Shown: in pieces, positions 34,540-43,513 of the stretch
Layout: the number at the start of each line of letters is the position of its first letter
Position numbering within the stretch: the first letter of the stretch is position 1
Assembly (NCBI RefSeq): GCF_021601385.1
Contig: NZ_BQHO01000036.1
Span: 1 to 55,293 of the forward strand
Source: Pseudomonas parasichuanensis
GTDB lineage: Bacteria; Pseudomonadota; Gammaproteobacteria; Pseudomonadales; Pseudomonadaceae
DNA length: 55,293 nucleotides
Direction: 5' to 3'
Translations under genes and position numbers: made by a program
Notes under the pieces: generated by a model
Database searches by the model: none
Seen by the model: only the letters and a program-made list of their open reading frames with translations
What the model was told of the DNA's origin: nothing

Positions 34540-35742
34540 TCACTGCACCAGCTGGTTGATCTCGATGATCGGCAGCAGCACGGCCATGACAATCACCAAT
34601 ACCACCGCGCCCATCACCACGATCATCAGTGGCTCGAGCAGCGCGGTCATGCCCATGGCCCGGCGCTCGATGTCCTTGGCCAGGCTCTGGGCGGCGCGGT
34701 CGAGCATCGGTGGCAGGTTGCCGGTCTTCTCGCCGCTGGCGATCAGGTGGATCAACAGCGGCGGGAAGGCTTTTTCCGCCGCCAGCGCCGTGGCCAGGCC
34801 AACCCCTTCGCGCACCCGCGCGGTGGCCTGTTCGACGGCACGGTCCAGGCAGTCGTTGCCCAGGGTCTGGCGCGCCGCCTCCAGCGCCCGTAGCAACGGC
34901 ACCCCGGCGCTGCCGAGGATCGCCAGGGTGGAGGCAAAGCGCGCGGTGTTCAGGCCCAGCACGAAACGGCCGAACAACGGCAGGCGCAGGATGCGCCGAT
35001 GCCAGGCCAGGCGCGCCGCCGGCTTGCGCAGGTACAGGCGCCAGCCCCACAGGCCTGTTGCCAGCCCGGCGAAGCACAACGCCCCCCAGGCGCGCACGAA
35101 ATCGCTGGCATTGAGCATGGCCAGGGTCAGCCCCGGCAGGTCCTGGCGCGCCTGGGTGAAGGCGCTGACCACCTGCGGCACCACATAGCTGAGCAGGAAG
35201 ATGACGATGCCGATCGACACCAGGCCGACCACGCCGGGGTAGATGAACGCGGTGAGGATCTTGCCGCGCAGGGTGTTGCGGTCCTCGATGTAGTCGGCCA
35301 GGCGCTCCATCACCTGGGCCAGGTCACCGGACTCCTCCCCCGCCGCCACCAACGCCCGGTAGATCTCGGGGAAGTCCCGGGGCCGCTCGGCCAGGGCTTC
35401 GGCCAGGCGCATGCCGCTGCGCACGTCGGTGCGCACGGCGCCGAGCACCTGGGCAATGTGCTTGCGCTCGGCCTGCTCCAGGGTCGCGCCCAGGGCCGCT
35501 TCCAGCGGCAGGCCAGCGGCCAGCAGGCTGGCCAGCTGGCGGGTCAGCCAGGCCAGGTCGCCGTCGCTGAGCTTGGCGCCGAACAGGCCACCGGCCGCTG
35601 CCGGGCGCTGCAGTTCGACGCGCAGGGCCACCAGGCCCATGCCGCGCAGCTGCTGCATCACCGCGGCGGGGCTGTCGCCTTCGAGCACGCCGCTGGCCAG
35701 GCGGCCCTGGGCGTCGGCGGCTTCGTAGTGGTAGCGGTTCAT
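34540..35742 (-). CDS. hxcS: T2SS inner-membrane platform protein GspF (HxcS)
   Basis: 400 aa, the usual GspF length. It has two T2SSF domains (about residues 65-190 and 270-390). The typical signatures are AWLTRQLASLLAAGLPLEAAL and the mirrored ARFASTLAILGSAGVPLLRALEAA. Three hydrophobic helices lie at about 165-190, 215-235 and 370-395. It links the HxcR ATPase to pseudopilus assembly in the inner membrane. It is the last gene of the hxcT-X-Y-Z-Q-R-S run, with a 1-base TGATG overlap with hxcR. Confidence 0.94.
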   Translation of the reverse strand: MNRYHYEAADAQGRLASGVLEGDSPAAVMQQLRGMGLVALRVELQRPAAAGGLFGAKLSDGDLAWLTRQLASLLAAGLPLEAALGATLEQAERKHIAQVLGAVRTDVRSGMRLAEALAERPRDFPEIYRALVAAGEESGDLAQVMERLADYIEDRNTLRGKILTAFIYPGVVGLVSIGIVIFLLSYVVPQVVSAFTQARQDLPGLTLAMLNASDFVRAWGALCFAGLATGLWGWRLYLRKPAARLAWHRRILRLPLFGRFVLGLNTARFASTLAILGSAGVPLLRALEAARQTLGNDCLDRAVEQATARVREGVGLATALAAEKAFPPLLIHLIASGEKTGNLPPMLDRAAQSLAKDIERRAMGMTALLEPLMIVVMGAVVLVIVMAVLLPIIEINQLVQ

Positions 35743-37166
35743 CAGGCGTCCCGGGTGACACGAAGGATTTCTTCGCGGCAGGTACTGCCGCTGTCGATCC
35801 AGCGCTGGCCGTCCTCGCGCATGCTCAGCATGCCCGCCAACCGCGCCTGGGCGCGCAGCGCCTGTTCGTCGGCGCCCTGGTGGATCAGGCTGCGGATGGC
35901 ATCGTCCAGGCAGAACAGCTCATGGATGCCGGTACGCCCGCTGTAGCCGCTGTGGTTGCAGGCCGCGCAGCCGACCGGGCGGTACTGCCCCGGCAACGCC
36001 GGGTCGGGCTGGCGGCAGTGCACGCACAAACGCCGCACCAGGCGCTGGGCCAGCACCCCCAGCAGCGCCGAGGCCAGCAGGAACGGCTCGACGCCCATGT
36101 CGATCAGGCGGTTGACCGCCGACACTGCGTCGTTGGTGTGCAGCGTGGCCAGCACCAGGTGCCCGGTGAGCGAGGCCTGCACGGCGATCTGCGCGGTTTC
36201 CAGGTCGCGGATCTCGCCGATCATGATCACGTCCGGGTCCTGGCGCAGGATCGCCCGCAGGGCCACGGCGAAGGTCATGTCGATGCGTGCGTTGACCTGG
36301 ATCTGGCTGATGCCGGCCAGGTCGTACTCCACCGGGTCTTCGACGGTGAGGATATTGCTGACGCTGGCATCCAGCCGGGCCAGGGCGGCATACAGGCTGG
36401 TGGTCTTGCCGCTGCCGGTGGGGCCGGTGACCAGCACGATGCCGTGGGGCTGGCGGATCAGGCCGTCGAGGCGCGCCAGCAGCGCCGGGGCCATGCCCAG
36501 GGTTTCCAGCTGCAGGCGCCCGGCCTGTTTGTCCAACAGGCGCATCACCACCCGTTCGCCATGCCCGGTGGGCACGGTGGAGACGCGGATATCGATCGGC
36601 CGCCCGGCCACCCGCAAGGCGATGCGGCCGTCCTGGGGCAGGCGCTTTTCGGCGATGTCGAGCTGGGCCATGATCTTGATCCGCGACACCAGCGCCGCGT
36701 GCAGGCCCTTGCGTGGCGAGACCACGTCGCGCAGGGTGCCGTCGACCCGGTAGCGCACCACCGAATGGTGCTCGAACGGCTCGATGTGGATATCGCTGGC
36801 CTCATCGCTCGCCGCCTGGGTCAGCAAGGCGTTGATCATACGGATCACCGGCGCGCCGTCCTGGGTGTCGAGCAGGTCGGTGACCTCGGGCATGTCCTGC
36901 ATCAGGCGGTCGAGGTCGACCTCGTTTTCTGCAGCACCCACCACCGCGGCGGCACTGCCGGTGTCGGCGTAGGCACTGGTGAGCAGGCGCTCGAAGGCGT
37001 CTTCGTTCAGTTGCGCATGGGCCTGCTCGCCGAACTGGCGGCGCACTTCGGCCAGGGCCCAGGCCGGGGTCGCGGTGCTGCTGTGCAGCAGCACCCCGTC
37101 TGCACCTGGCTCGGCCAGCAGCACCAGGCGCTGGGCTCGCGCCCAGGCATACGGCAGGCGGCTCAC
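35742..37166 (-). CDS. hxcR: T2SS assembly ATPase GspE (HxcR)
   Basis: 474 aa. The N2 domain is followed by the ATPase core: Walker A GPTGSGKT at residues 248-255, Asp box near 275 (LTVEDPVEYDL), Walker B DPDVIMIGEIRD (310-321) and His box TGHLVLATLHTND (334-346). A zinc-binding tetracysteine uses Cys381, 384, 400 and 403 (CVHC and CAAC). It hydrolyses ATP at the inner-membrane cytoplasmic face to drive pseudopilin assembly. It overlaps hxcQ by 4 bases and hxcS by 1. Confidence 0.96.
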   Translation of the reverse strand: MSRLPYAWARAQRLVLLAEPGADGVLLHSSTATPAWALAEVRRQFGEQAHAQLNEDAFERLLTSAYADTGSAAAVVGAAENEVDLDRLMQDMPEVTDLLDTQDGAPVIRMINALLTQAASDEASDIHIEPFEHHSVVRYRVDGTLRDVVSPRKGLHAALVSRIKIMAQLDIAEKRLPQDGRIALRVAGRPIDIRVSTVPTGHGERVVMRLLDKQAGRLQLETLGMAPALLARLDGLIRQPHGIVLVTGPTGSGKTTSLYAALARLDASVSNILTVEDPVEYDLAGISQIQVNARIDMTFAVALRAILRQDPDVIMIGEIRDLETAQIAVQASLTGHLVLATLHTNDAVSAVNRLIDMGVEPFLLASALLGVLAQRLVRRLCVHCRQPDPALPGQYRPVGCAACNHSGYSGRTGIHELFCLDDAIRSLIHQGADEQALRAQARLAGMLSMREDGQRWIDSGSTCREEILRVTRDA

Positions 37167-39538
37167 CGCGCCACCCCGCCCTCGTTGCCGGGCTCCGCGC
37201 GGGCCGCCGCGCGCGGCGTGGCAGCGGGGATGCCCTGCTCGACCGGCGGCAGCAGCGGCATGTCCATGTCCGGCACCGCCCAGTTGCGCTCAGGCTTGAG
37301 CTGGCCCTGGGCACGGCGGATGAAGTCGTAGCGGTTCAGGGTGATGCCACGCCCCACCGCGGCATCGCGGATGATGTAGGGGCGCAGGAACACCATCAGG
37401 TTGGTCTTGTTGCTTTGGCGCCGCTCGTAGCGAAACAGCGCGCCCACCCCCGGCAGGCTGGACAGCCACGGGATGCCTTCGTTGCTCTGGCTGTAGCCAT
37501 CCTGCAGCAGGCCACCCAGCACCATGATCTGCCCGTCGTCGAGCAGGATGCTGGTGTCGATGGCGCGCTTGTTGGTGACCGTGCCGGCGGCGCTGGAGGC
37601 GCGTTGGTCGACGCTGCTGACTTCCTGGTAGATGTCCAGTTTGACCGTGCCACCCTCGGAGATCTGCGGCCGCACATTCAGCTTCAGGCCCACCTCTTCG
37701 CGCTGGATGGTCTGGAACGGGTTGTTGCTGTTGCCGCCGCCGTCGGTGACGTACTGGCCGCTGACGAAGGGGATGGTCTGGCCGACGAAGATACTCGCCG
37801 CCTCGTTGTCCAGGGTCAGCAGGTTGGGCGTCGACAGCACGTTGCTGCCGCCCTTGCTGTTGAGCGCCCGGGCCAGCACCTTGAGGTCGAGCACCTCGCC
37901 CACCCCGGGGATTTTCACGGTGCCGTCGACCAGGCCCACGCTCAGCCCCTGTGGCAGGGCGTCGAGGCTGGTCTTGGCCCCGCTCACCAGGCCCGAGCCG
38001 CCCAGGTTGGCGCCACCGAACACACCATTGCCGCCGAGGTTGCCGGCCTGCCACTGGATGCCGAATTCGTTGGCCAGGTCTTCGCCCACCTCGACGATCA
38101 AGCTCTCGATCACCACCTGGGCGCGGCGCTGGTCGAGCAGGTCGATGACCTCGCGCAGGTTGCGGTACAGCGGGTCGGGCGCGGAAATCAGCAAGGTGTT
38201 GGTGGTGGCGTCGGCCTGCAAGGTCACGCCACCGGCGGCGAACGCAGTGCCTTCGTCGTTGCCCGCCTTGCCGTTGCCATAGCCGTTGCCTTGGCTGGCG
38301 CCCAGCGCCTGGTTTTGGCTGGCCGAGCTGCTGTTGCCGGCCGAGCGCGGGGTCTGGTTGGTGGCATTGAGGTTGCCGTTGGCGCCGTTGCTGTTGCCGC
38401 CCAACATGCCACCGCCGCTCAGCATTGCCCGCGCCTGGTCGCCCTGGCCGCTGTCGCTTTCACCGGTGAGCAGGCCGCGCAAGGTCTGGGCCAGCTTGCC
38501 GGCCTGGGCGTTGCGCAGGTACACCACATGCAGGTTGCTGGGGTTGTTCTGTTCGTTGTCGAGTTTGTAGATCAGTTCGCGGGCCAATTGAGTGCGTTCG
38601 GGGCTGCCGGCGCGAATGATCACGCTGTTGGAGCGCGGGTCGCCGATCACGCTGATCTTCTGCGTCGGGTCGCTGCCCTGGCTGTCGAGCAGTTCGCCGA
38701 CCATGGCCGCGATATCGCTGGCGATGCCGTTCTGGATCGGCACCACGTCGGTGTCGATGGCGCTGGGCACATCGATGCTGTCGAGCAGTTGCGCCACACG
38801 GTCGAGGTTCTCCGCGTAGTCGGTGACCACCACCGTGTTGTTGCCGGGGTAGGCGGTGATCGGGTTGTTGGCGGCCACCAACGGGCGCAGCACCGGGATC
38901 AGGTTGACCGCGTTCTCGTAACGCAGGCGGAAGGTGCGGGTGAGCATGCCATTGCCGGCATCGCGGTCGGCCGGGTTGATCGCCCCACCGAGCTGCTTGG
39001 CATCGGCCTCGGGCACCACCTGGCTGACCCCGCCGACGTCGACCACGCTGAAGCCCTGCATGCGCAGCGCCGCCAGCAGCATGCCGTAGGCGCGCCGGGC
39101 CGGGACTTCGCCCTCGGTGACCAGGGTGAGCTGGCCCTTGACCCTGGGGTCGACCAGGAACTGGCGCCCCGTGGCGCGCGCCAGCGCCCGCACCACGGCC
39201 TGGATATCGGCGTCGACGAAGTTCAGCTGCACCGGTTGCTCGCCCAGGGCGGGGTTGCTGGCCGGATTTGCGGCGCTGCTGTGGGGCGTGGCACGGGTGG
39301 CCTGGCGCCGCGGTGGCGTGCGTTCATGCTTGGCCTGGGCCTGCAGTCGTTGCCGCTCCAGAGCAGTGTCGCCTGCGGGCACGGTGGCCAACGGGCGGCC
39401 CAGCTCGCTGCTGGCCATGGTTGCAGGTGGGTAGGCCTGCTGCTGGCTGCAGGCGCCGAGCGCCAGTGCCAGCGCCACGGCCAGCGGCGCGCGCGTCAGG
39501 CCCCGGCGCGACGCCGTGGGCAGTACTGTGCGGGTCAT
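37163..39538 (-). CDS. hxcQ: T2SS lipo-secretin GspD (HxcQ)
   Basis: 791 aa. It carries a lipoprotein signal: LALALGAC with the lipidated Cys at residue 30. Ordinary GspD proteins lack this and need a separate pilotin; P. aeruginosa HxcQ is known as a self-piloting lipo-secretin. The N0-N3 domains follow (VQLNFVDADIQAVVRALARATGRQFLVDP; later a Gly/Asn/Ser-rich insert at about 370-430). The secretin core ends with the motif GIPWLSSLPGVGALFRYERRQSNKTNLMVFLRPYII near residue 730. It forms the outer-membrane gate. It overlaps hxcR and hxcZ by 4 bases each. Confidence 0.95.
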   Translation of the reverse strand: MTRTVLPTASRRGLTRAPLAVALALALGACSQQQAYPPATMASSELGRPLATVPAGDTALERQRLQAQAKHERTPPRRQATRATPHSSAANPASNPALGEQPVQLNFVDADIQAVVRALARATGRQFLVDPRVKGQLTLVTEGEVPARRAYGMLLAALRMQGFSVVDVGGVSQVVPEADAKQLGGAINPADRDAGNGMLTRTFRLRYENAVNLIPVLRPLVAANNPITAYPGNNTVVVTDYAENLDRVAQLLDSIDVPSAIDTDVVPIQNGIASDIAAMVGELLDSQGSDPTQKISVIGDPRSNSVIIRAGSPERTQLARELIYKLDNEQNNPSNLHVVYLRNAQAGKLAQTLRGLLTGESDSGQGDQARAMLSGGGMLGGNSNGANGNLNATNQTPRSAGNSSSASQNQALGASQGNGYGNGKAGNDEGTAFAAGGVTLQADATTNTLLISAPDPLYRNLREVIDLLDQRRAQVVIESLIVEVGEDLANEFGIQWQAGNLGGNGVFGGANLGGSGLVSGAKTSLDALPQGLSVGLVDGTVKIPGVGEVLDLKVLARALNSKGGSNVLSTPNLLTLDNEAASIFVGQTIPFVSGQYVTDGGGNSNNPFQTIQREEVGLKLNVRPQISEGGTVKLDIYQEVSSVDQRASSAAGTVTNKRAIDTSILLDDGQIMVLGGLLQDGYSQSNEGIPWLSSLPGVGALFRYERRQSNKTNLMVFLRPYIIRDAAVGRGITLNRYDFIRRAQGQLKPERNWAVPDMDMPLLPPVEQGIPAATPRAAARAEPGNEGGVAR

Positions 39539-40059
39539 GGGGAATCCTTAGCGCCGAGCGCGTGGTGCAATCGAAAAGTGCCGGAAAGGGTTGCCGGGGC
39601 CTCGGGGCTGCTCAGCGGGTCGCGCTGCAATTGCGCTTCGGCCACGCTCAGGCCCTGCCTGGCCGGGCCCTGGAGCATCCAGGCCAAGGCCGTGTCGGCG
39701 GGGGCCTGGTGCCAGGTCAGCTGCCAGCCGTCCGGGACTTGCTGCAGCTGCACGTAGGTGTGCAGCTGCGCATGCTCAAGGCTCTGCTGCAGCGCCAACG
39801 GGCCTTCGCTGGCAGTCACGGCACGTGGCACCTGGGCCAACAGTTCGTCCAGGGCGCGGGCCTGGCTGCGCAACTTGGACGTTTCGGCCTGCCAGTGGGC
39901 AATACGCACCAGCGGCGGCTCGATGAACAGCAGCCACAGCAGGGTGACGGCCAGTACCGCCGCCACCAGGCCCAAGGCGCGCCGTTCGCGGGGGGCCAGG
40001 GCGCGCCAGGCACCAAGGCCTTGTGCACGCCATTGCCTGAGCGACTGGTCAATGCGCAT
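39535..40059 (-). CDS. hxcZ: T2SS protein GspM (HxcZ)
   Basis: 174 aa, starting at 40059 behind GGAGGTGGCGG; the open frame above it is only the shadow of hxcY. It has one transmembrane helix (about residues 29-47, GLVAAVLAVTLLWLLFIEP) and a periplasmic ferredoxin-like domain with low sequence conservation. GspM partners GspL in the inner-membrane platform. Identification rests on position between gspL and gspD, the single membrane span and the domain size. It overlaps hxcY by 11 bases. Confidence 0.88.
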   Translation of the reverse strand: MRIDQSLRQWRAQGLGAWRALAPRERRALGLVAAVLAVTLLWLLFIEPPLVRIAHWQAETSKLRSQARALDELLAQVPRAVTASEGPLALQQSLEHAQLHTYVQLQQVPDGWQLTWHQAPADTALAWMLQGPARQGLSVAEAQLQRDPLSSPEAPATLSGTFRLHHALGAKDSP

Positions 40060-41011
40060 CCGCCACCTCCTGGCCCACAGGCTGGGCCAGGGCACGCAGC
40101 GTCCAGCGCTGGCCACTGGCCTGGGCCTCGACGCCCTGGCCGCCCAGCGCGGCCTGCCAGCTATCGGCGGGCGTGGGCTGGGCGTCTTCGGCCAGCTCCA
40201 ACACCAGGCTGTCGGCGTTGTAGTCAATGCGTTGCACCGCCCCGGCCAGGAACGGCATGGCCGCCCCCGCCGCCTGGGCCAGGTGTTCGAAGCCAATGCC
40301 TTGACCCGCCTGGCTGGCAGCGGCCTGCAGTTGCTGGCGCACCTGCTGCAGGGGGTTGATGATTGTCGGTAGCTGGGGAAAAGCGTGACGCACCTGGGCC
40401 TGCATCTGCTGGCGCAACTGCTGACCTTCGGCGGCCAACTGGCCGGCCACAAGGTTCAGGCCCAGCACCCAGACGAACACGGCGGCAGCTACGCAGGCCA
40501 TCGCGCGCCCCCAGCCCTGGGCGCTGGCCTGGCCGTTGCGCAAGCCGCCCTGCAGCCCGCAACTTGGCAGCGTGACGGCCTCTGCCCCGGCCTCGGGCCA
40601 CGGATGCACCGCCCGCCAGCGCAAACCAGCCTGCTGCGACCAGGCGCCGAAGCTGTGCAGCGCCGGCAGGCCGACCCAGGCCACCTCGACCTCGCCGTCG
40701 GCTGCCCGTGGGCCGTGGGCGATATGCAGGTGTGCGCTGTCGCCCAGCACCAGGCCCTGGGCTGCGCACCGCACCGCATCACCGAGCCGCGCCGCCGGCA
40801 ACGGCGGCAGCTGGATGCAGGTATGCACTGCGTCCTGGGGGTCGAGCAAGGCGATCAGCACCCGGCCTTTACCCAGTTTCGCCAGCTCAGCCGCAGGCGC
40901 CGCCCCACGCGCCTCGACCAGGCCTGCGCGGTCGAGCAGCAGGTAGTCGAGGGTTGCGCTTTGCCCAAGCGCCTGCAACGGCGGCACTGTCACCCGCAGT
41001 TGCCCGCTCAT
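40049..41011 (-). CDS. hxcY: T2SS protein GspL (HxcY)
   Basis: 320 aa. A cytoplasmic actin-like domain of about 150 residues (LDYLLLDRAGLVEARGAAPAAELAKLGKGRVLIALL) precedes one membrane helix (about 165-190, AMACVAAAVFVWVLGLNLVAG) and a periplasmic ferredoxin-like end. The cytoplasmic domain docks the HxcR ATPase. It is slightly shorter than E. coli GspL (about 400 aa). It overlaps hxcX by 4 and hxcZ by 11 bases. Confidence 0.9.
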   Translation of the reverse strand: MSGQLRVTVPPLQALGQSATLDYLLLDRAGLVEARGAAPAAELAKLGKGRVLIALLDPQDAVHTCIQLPPLPAARLGDAVRCAAQGLVLGDSAHLHIAHGPRAADGEVEVAWVGLPALHSFGAWSQQAGLRWRAVHPWPEAGAEAVTLPSCGLQGGLRNGQASAQGWGRAMACVAAAVFVWVLGLNLVAGQLAAEGQQLRQQMQAQVRHAFPQLPTIINPLQQVRQQLQAAASQAGQGIGFEHLAQAAGAAMPFLAGAVQRIDYNADSLVLELAEDAQPTPADSWQAALGGQGVEAQASGQRWTLRALAQPVGQEVADAH

Positions 41012-41976
41012 GCGCCCACCCGCGACCAGATCACCCGTGGCAAGCCGGTCTCGCCCACGTGCAGCAGCGCCTCGAGCCTTACCGCGCGGGCCATGGGCAA
41101 GGTCTGCCCCTGCAGGCGGAACCAGTCGCTGGTGATGCCGACTTCGACGCTTTCCAGCACCAGGTGCGGCATGTGCAGGCGGTTGACGAAATCGCCACGG
41201 TTGACGAACCAGTGCCCGCCATCGCGCTCGGCCACCAGGCCATGGGCCTTCTGCAGGCTCAGGCCGGGCACCTGGGCGGCGAGCACTTCGGCGGCGGCGG
41301 TGTTGCCGTTGACCCAGGTGTTGGCCGGCAACACGGTCACGAAGGGCAGCAGGCGCTGCAGGCTGGCGGCGTCCATGCCTGGCACCTCGGCCAGCTGGCG
41401 CACCTCGCGCAGCATCGGCAAGCGCGGCGGCAGCACCCGGGCCTCGGCGCCGGGCGAGGTGTCGCGGCCACTGTCGAACGCCTGCGAGCCGGGCTGTGCC
41501 TGGCTGCGCCGTGGGTAGCCGTCGATCACCCGCGCAATCACGGCCCCCGCCAATGCCGGGCGCAGTTCGAGCAGCTCGAACAGGCGTTGCAGGCTGGCCT
41601 GGGCACGGGGGTCGGGTTGGTCCTCATAGACCAGGTTGCGCAGGTTGAACTTGCCTTGCTCGTCCTCCAGCACGCCCTGGAACTGGCCGCCACGGGTGCC
41701 CACCGGTAGCCCGCCGATCGGCTGCGCCCAGCGCTGGCCGCGGCGCACCAGCGGGTCGGCCTTGCGCTGGTCGGCCAGCAGGAAACGGCTCCAGTCCAGC
41801 CCAGCCTGCAGCACCGCGGCACCTTCGGCGCGGCGTTGCTGGTTTTCCAGCTGGCGGGTGAACAGGCTTTGCTGGCTGAGCATGCTGCCGGCCAGTACCG
41901 CCACCAGCGCTGCGATCAGCAACGCACTGACGATTGCCATGCCGCGCTGGCGCGGCCGTGCAATGACCCGGCGCAT
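41008..41976 (-). CDS. hxcX: T2SS minor pseudopilin GspK (HxcX)
   Basis: 322 aa. The prepilin peptide ends RPRQRG at residue 12, followed by MAIVSALLIAALVAVLAGSM. There is no Glu at position +5, as expected for GspK, which caps the pseudopilus. The large C-terminal domain (ALVYEDQPDPRAQASLQRLFELL type insert) is the family shape. It is processed by the prepilin peptidase encoded elsewhere (no gspO here). It starts 3 bases after the hxcT stop. Confidence 0.92.
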   Translation of the reverse strand: MRRVIARPRQRGMAIVSALLIAALVAVLAGSMLSQQSLFTRQLENQQRRAEGAAVLQAGLDWSRFLLADQRKADPLVRRGQRWAQPIGGLPVGTRGGQFQGVLEDEQGKFNLRNLVYEDQPDPRAQASLQRLFELLELRPALAGAVIARVIDGYPRRSQAQPGSQAFDSGRDTSPGAEARVLPPRLPMLREVRQLAEVPGMDAASLQRLLPFVTVLPANTWVNGNTAAAEVLAAQVPGLSLQKAHGLVAERDGGHWFVNRGDFVNRLHMPHLVLESVEVGITSDWFRLQGQTLPMARAVRLEALLHVGETGLPRVIWSRVGA

Positions 41977-41979
41977 GCT

Positions 41980-42426
41980 TCAGAGCTGCCAGGAGCCGAT
42001 ATCGGCGTTGACGCCGTCGCCATCGGCCTGGCCGTCGGCACCCAGGGTGAACACGTCGACTTCGCCATTGGCGCCTGGGTTCAGGTACTGGTAAGGCTTG
42101 CCCCACGGGTCGTTGGGCAGGCGTTCCAGGTAGCTGCGCCAGGTGCCCGGCTTGGCCTGGGCGGGCTTTTCCACCAGCACCTTGAGGCCGTCGTTCTGGG
42201 TCGGGTAGCTGCCATGGTCGAGGCGGTACAGCTTGAGCGCCTGCATCAGCCCGGCGATGTCCTGGCGGGCGGCGGTGGCCCGTGCCTGGTCGGGGCGGTC
42301 GAGCACCTTGGGCACCACCATGGCGGCCAAAATCCCGAGGATCACCACCACGACCATGATCTCGATCAGGGTGAAGCCCCCTTGGCGAGCGTGGCGTACA
42401 GGCAGCGGCGGGCGGGCGATCTGCAT
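41980..42426 (-). CDS. hxcT: T2SS major pseudopilin GspG (HxcT)
   Basis: 148 aa from the ATG at 42426 (AAGGAAT 9 bases upstream). The prepilin leader ends in RQGG, with mature FTLIEIMVVVVILGILAAMVVP; Glu22 is the essential +5 residue. The C-terminus GADGQADGDGVNADIGSWQL bears the Asp residues of the calcium site typical of GspG. It forms the pseudopilus shaft. It is the first gene of the minus-strand run hxcT-X-Y-Z-Q-R-S. A CTGACAT (minus strand, 42484-42478) upstream may be half of a Pho box. Confidence 0.95.
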   Translation of the reverse strand: MQIARPPLPVRHARQGGFTLIEIMVVVVILGILAAMVVPKVLDRPDQARATAARQDIAGLMQALKLYRLDHGSYPTQNDGLKVLVEKPAQAKPGTWRSYLERLPNDPWGKPYQYLNPGANGEVDVFTLGADGQADGDGVNADIGSWQL

Positions 42427-42574
42427 CTCGGCATTCCTTGCGTGAGTTCGATTCGGCGCCGATGATGGCAAAGGGATATGTCAGGGGTATTGAAAATCCT
42501 CGGGTGTTCGCTTCGCCAGACCGTCACGACCGCCAGGCAGCATGGGCGCTTGCCCTGCCCGCCCGAGGACTTGC

Positions 42575-42961
42575 ATGCGCGCGCGTCGACAACGTGGTTT
42601 CACCCTGATCGAAGTGCTGGTGGCGCTGGCCATCGTCGCCGTGGCCATGGCCGCCGCGGTGCGTGTGGCCGGCCTGATGACCCAGGGTAACGGGCTGCTG
42701 CGCGATCGCTCGCTGGCGTTGCTGGCGGCGCAGAATCGGCTGGCCGAGCTGCGCCTGGGCAGCCCGCTGCAGGCAGGTCTGCAGCGCTTTGCCTGCGACC
42801 AGGGGCGCCTGCGCCTGCGTTGCGAGCAAACCGTTGGCAACGGCCCGCGCGACGGGTTGTGGCGGGTGCAGGTTCAGGTGTTCGACAGCAGCCGGGATGT
42901 ACCGGCGCTGGCCAACCTGGAAAGCTGGATTGCGCCGCTGCGCAAGGGGCAGCCGCTTTAA
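42575..42961 (+). CDS. hxcV: T2SS minor pseudopilin GspI (HxcV)
   Basis: 128 aa. The ATG at 42575 has GAGGA upstream. The short leader MRARRQRG precedes FTLIEVLVALAIVAVAMAAAV with Glu13 at +5. The body (LAAQNRLAELRLGSPLQAG, then a disulfide-capable CDQGRLRLRCEQ) matches GspI. It reads on the plus strand, divergent from hxcT across 148 bases, and converges with hxcP with only 2 bases between stops. Confidence 0.9.
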   Translation: MRARRQRGFTLIEVLVALAIVAVAMAAAVRVAGLMTQGNGLLRDRSLALLAAQNRLAELRLGSPLQAGLQRFACDQGRLRLRCEQTVGNGPRDGLWRVQVQVFDSSRDVPALANLESWIAPLRKGQPL

Positions 42962-42963
42962 GC

Positions 42964-43395
42964 TCAAGGCTGGGTAAGCGGCGCCAGTTCCGGCGTTCCC
43001 GCCAGGCGGGCGATCGCTACCTGACTGTGCACGCCGCCCTGCAGCAGGGTCAGGCCCTGCCCGTCGATGGCAACCACCGACACCCCGCGCGCCAAGGTTT
43101 CACCCACCCGCACCGCCCGCGACGGCGCACCATTGACCGAGAGGATCGCCACCGGCCCGCGCCCGGTGTCGAGCACGCCGCTGACACTGACCTCGATCTG
43201 CGCCGGGCGGTTGGCAAACCATTGTGCCGCCGCTGGCGCGGCCACGGCCTGGGCTGTGACTGGCGCCGCCGGCAACACCTGCTCGGCCGGCGCCAGCAGA
43301 CGCGAGGCCCAGAACGCGGCCCCCAGCAGGGCGCCGAGCACACCGGCGAGCTGAACGATGGAAGGCAATGCCGGCGGCTTGAGCGCTAATGCCAT
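42964..43395 (-). CDS. hxcP: T2SS protein GspC, short form (HxcP)
   Basis: 143 aa, roughly half of canonical GspC. An N-terminal membrane helix (about residues 14-33, VQLAGVLGALLGAAFWASRLL) is followed by an HR-type beta domain (about 60-130: VSVSGVLDTGRGPVAILSVNG, SRAVRVGETLARGVSVVAIDGQGL). The C-terminal PDZ or coiled-coil domain is missing. It connects inner platform and secretin. Gene polarity is opposite to hxcV and hxcU beside it. Identification is by domain and locus order. Confidence 0.85.
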   Translation of the reverse strand: MALALKPPALPSIVQLAGVLGALLGAAFWASRLLAPAEQVLPAAPVTAQAVAAPAAAQWFANRPAQIEVSVSGVLDTGRGPVAILSVNGAPSRAVRVGETLARGVSVVAIDGQGLTLLQGGVHSQVAIARLAGTPELAPLTQP

Positions 43396-43451
43396 GGACG
43401 GATCTCCCTGTAGTCCCAGGCCCGAGCATAAACCGCAGAGTTCACGCTTTT

Positions 43452-43469
43452 ATTTCACACAGCGATCAT
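43452..43469 (+). promoter_or_regulatory. Candidate Pho box upstream of hxcU
   Basis: ATTTCAC (43452-43458) and CGATCAT (43463-43469) are spaced 11 bases apart, the period of PhoB half-sites (CTGTCAT-N4-CTGTCAT). Matches are 5 of 7 each, counting C/T at the last base. It is oriented toward hxcU, about 40 bases before its start, where a -10 region could fit. This would agree with phosphate-starvation control of Hxc, but the match is weak. Confidence 0.35.
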
Positions 43470-43513
43470 CTTTACCCGGCACGCTGGGCACACCTGCAGG
43501 AGTTCACGTGCAC

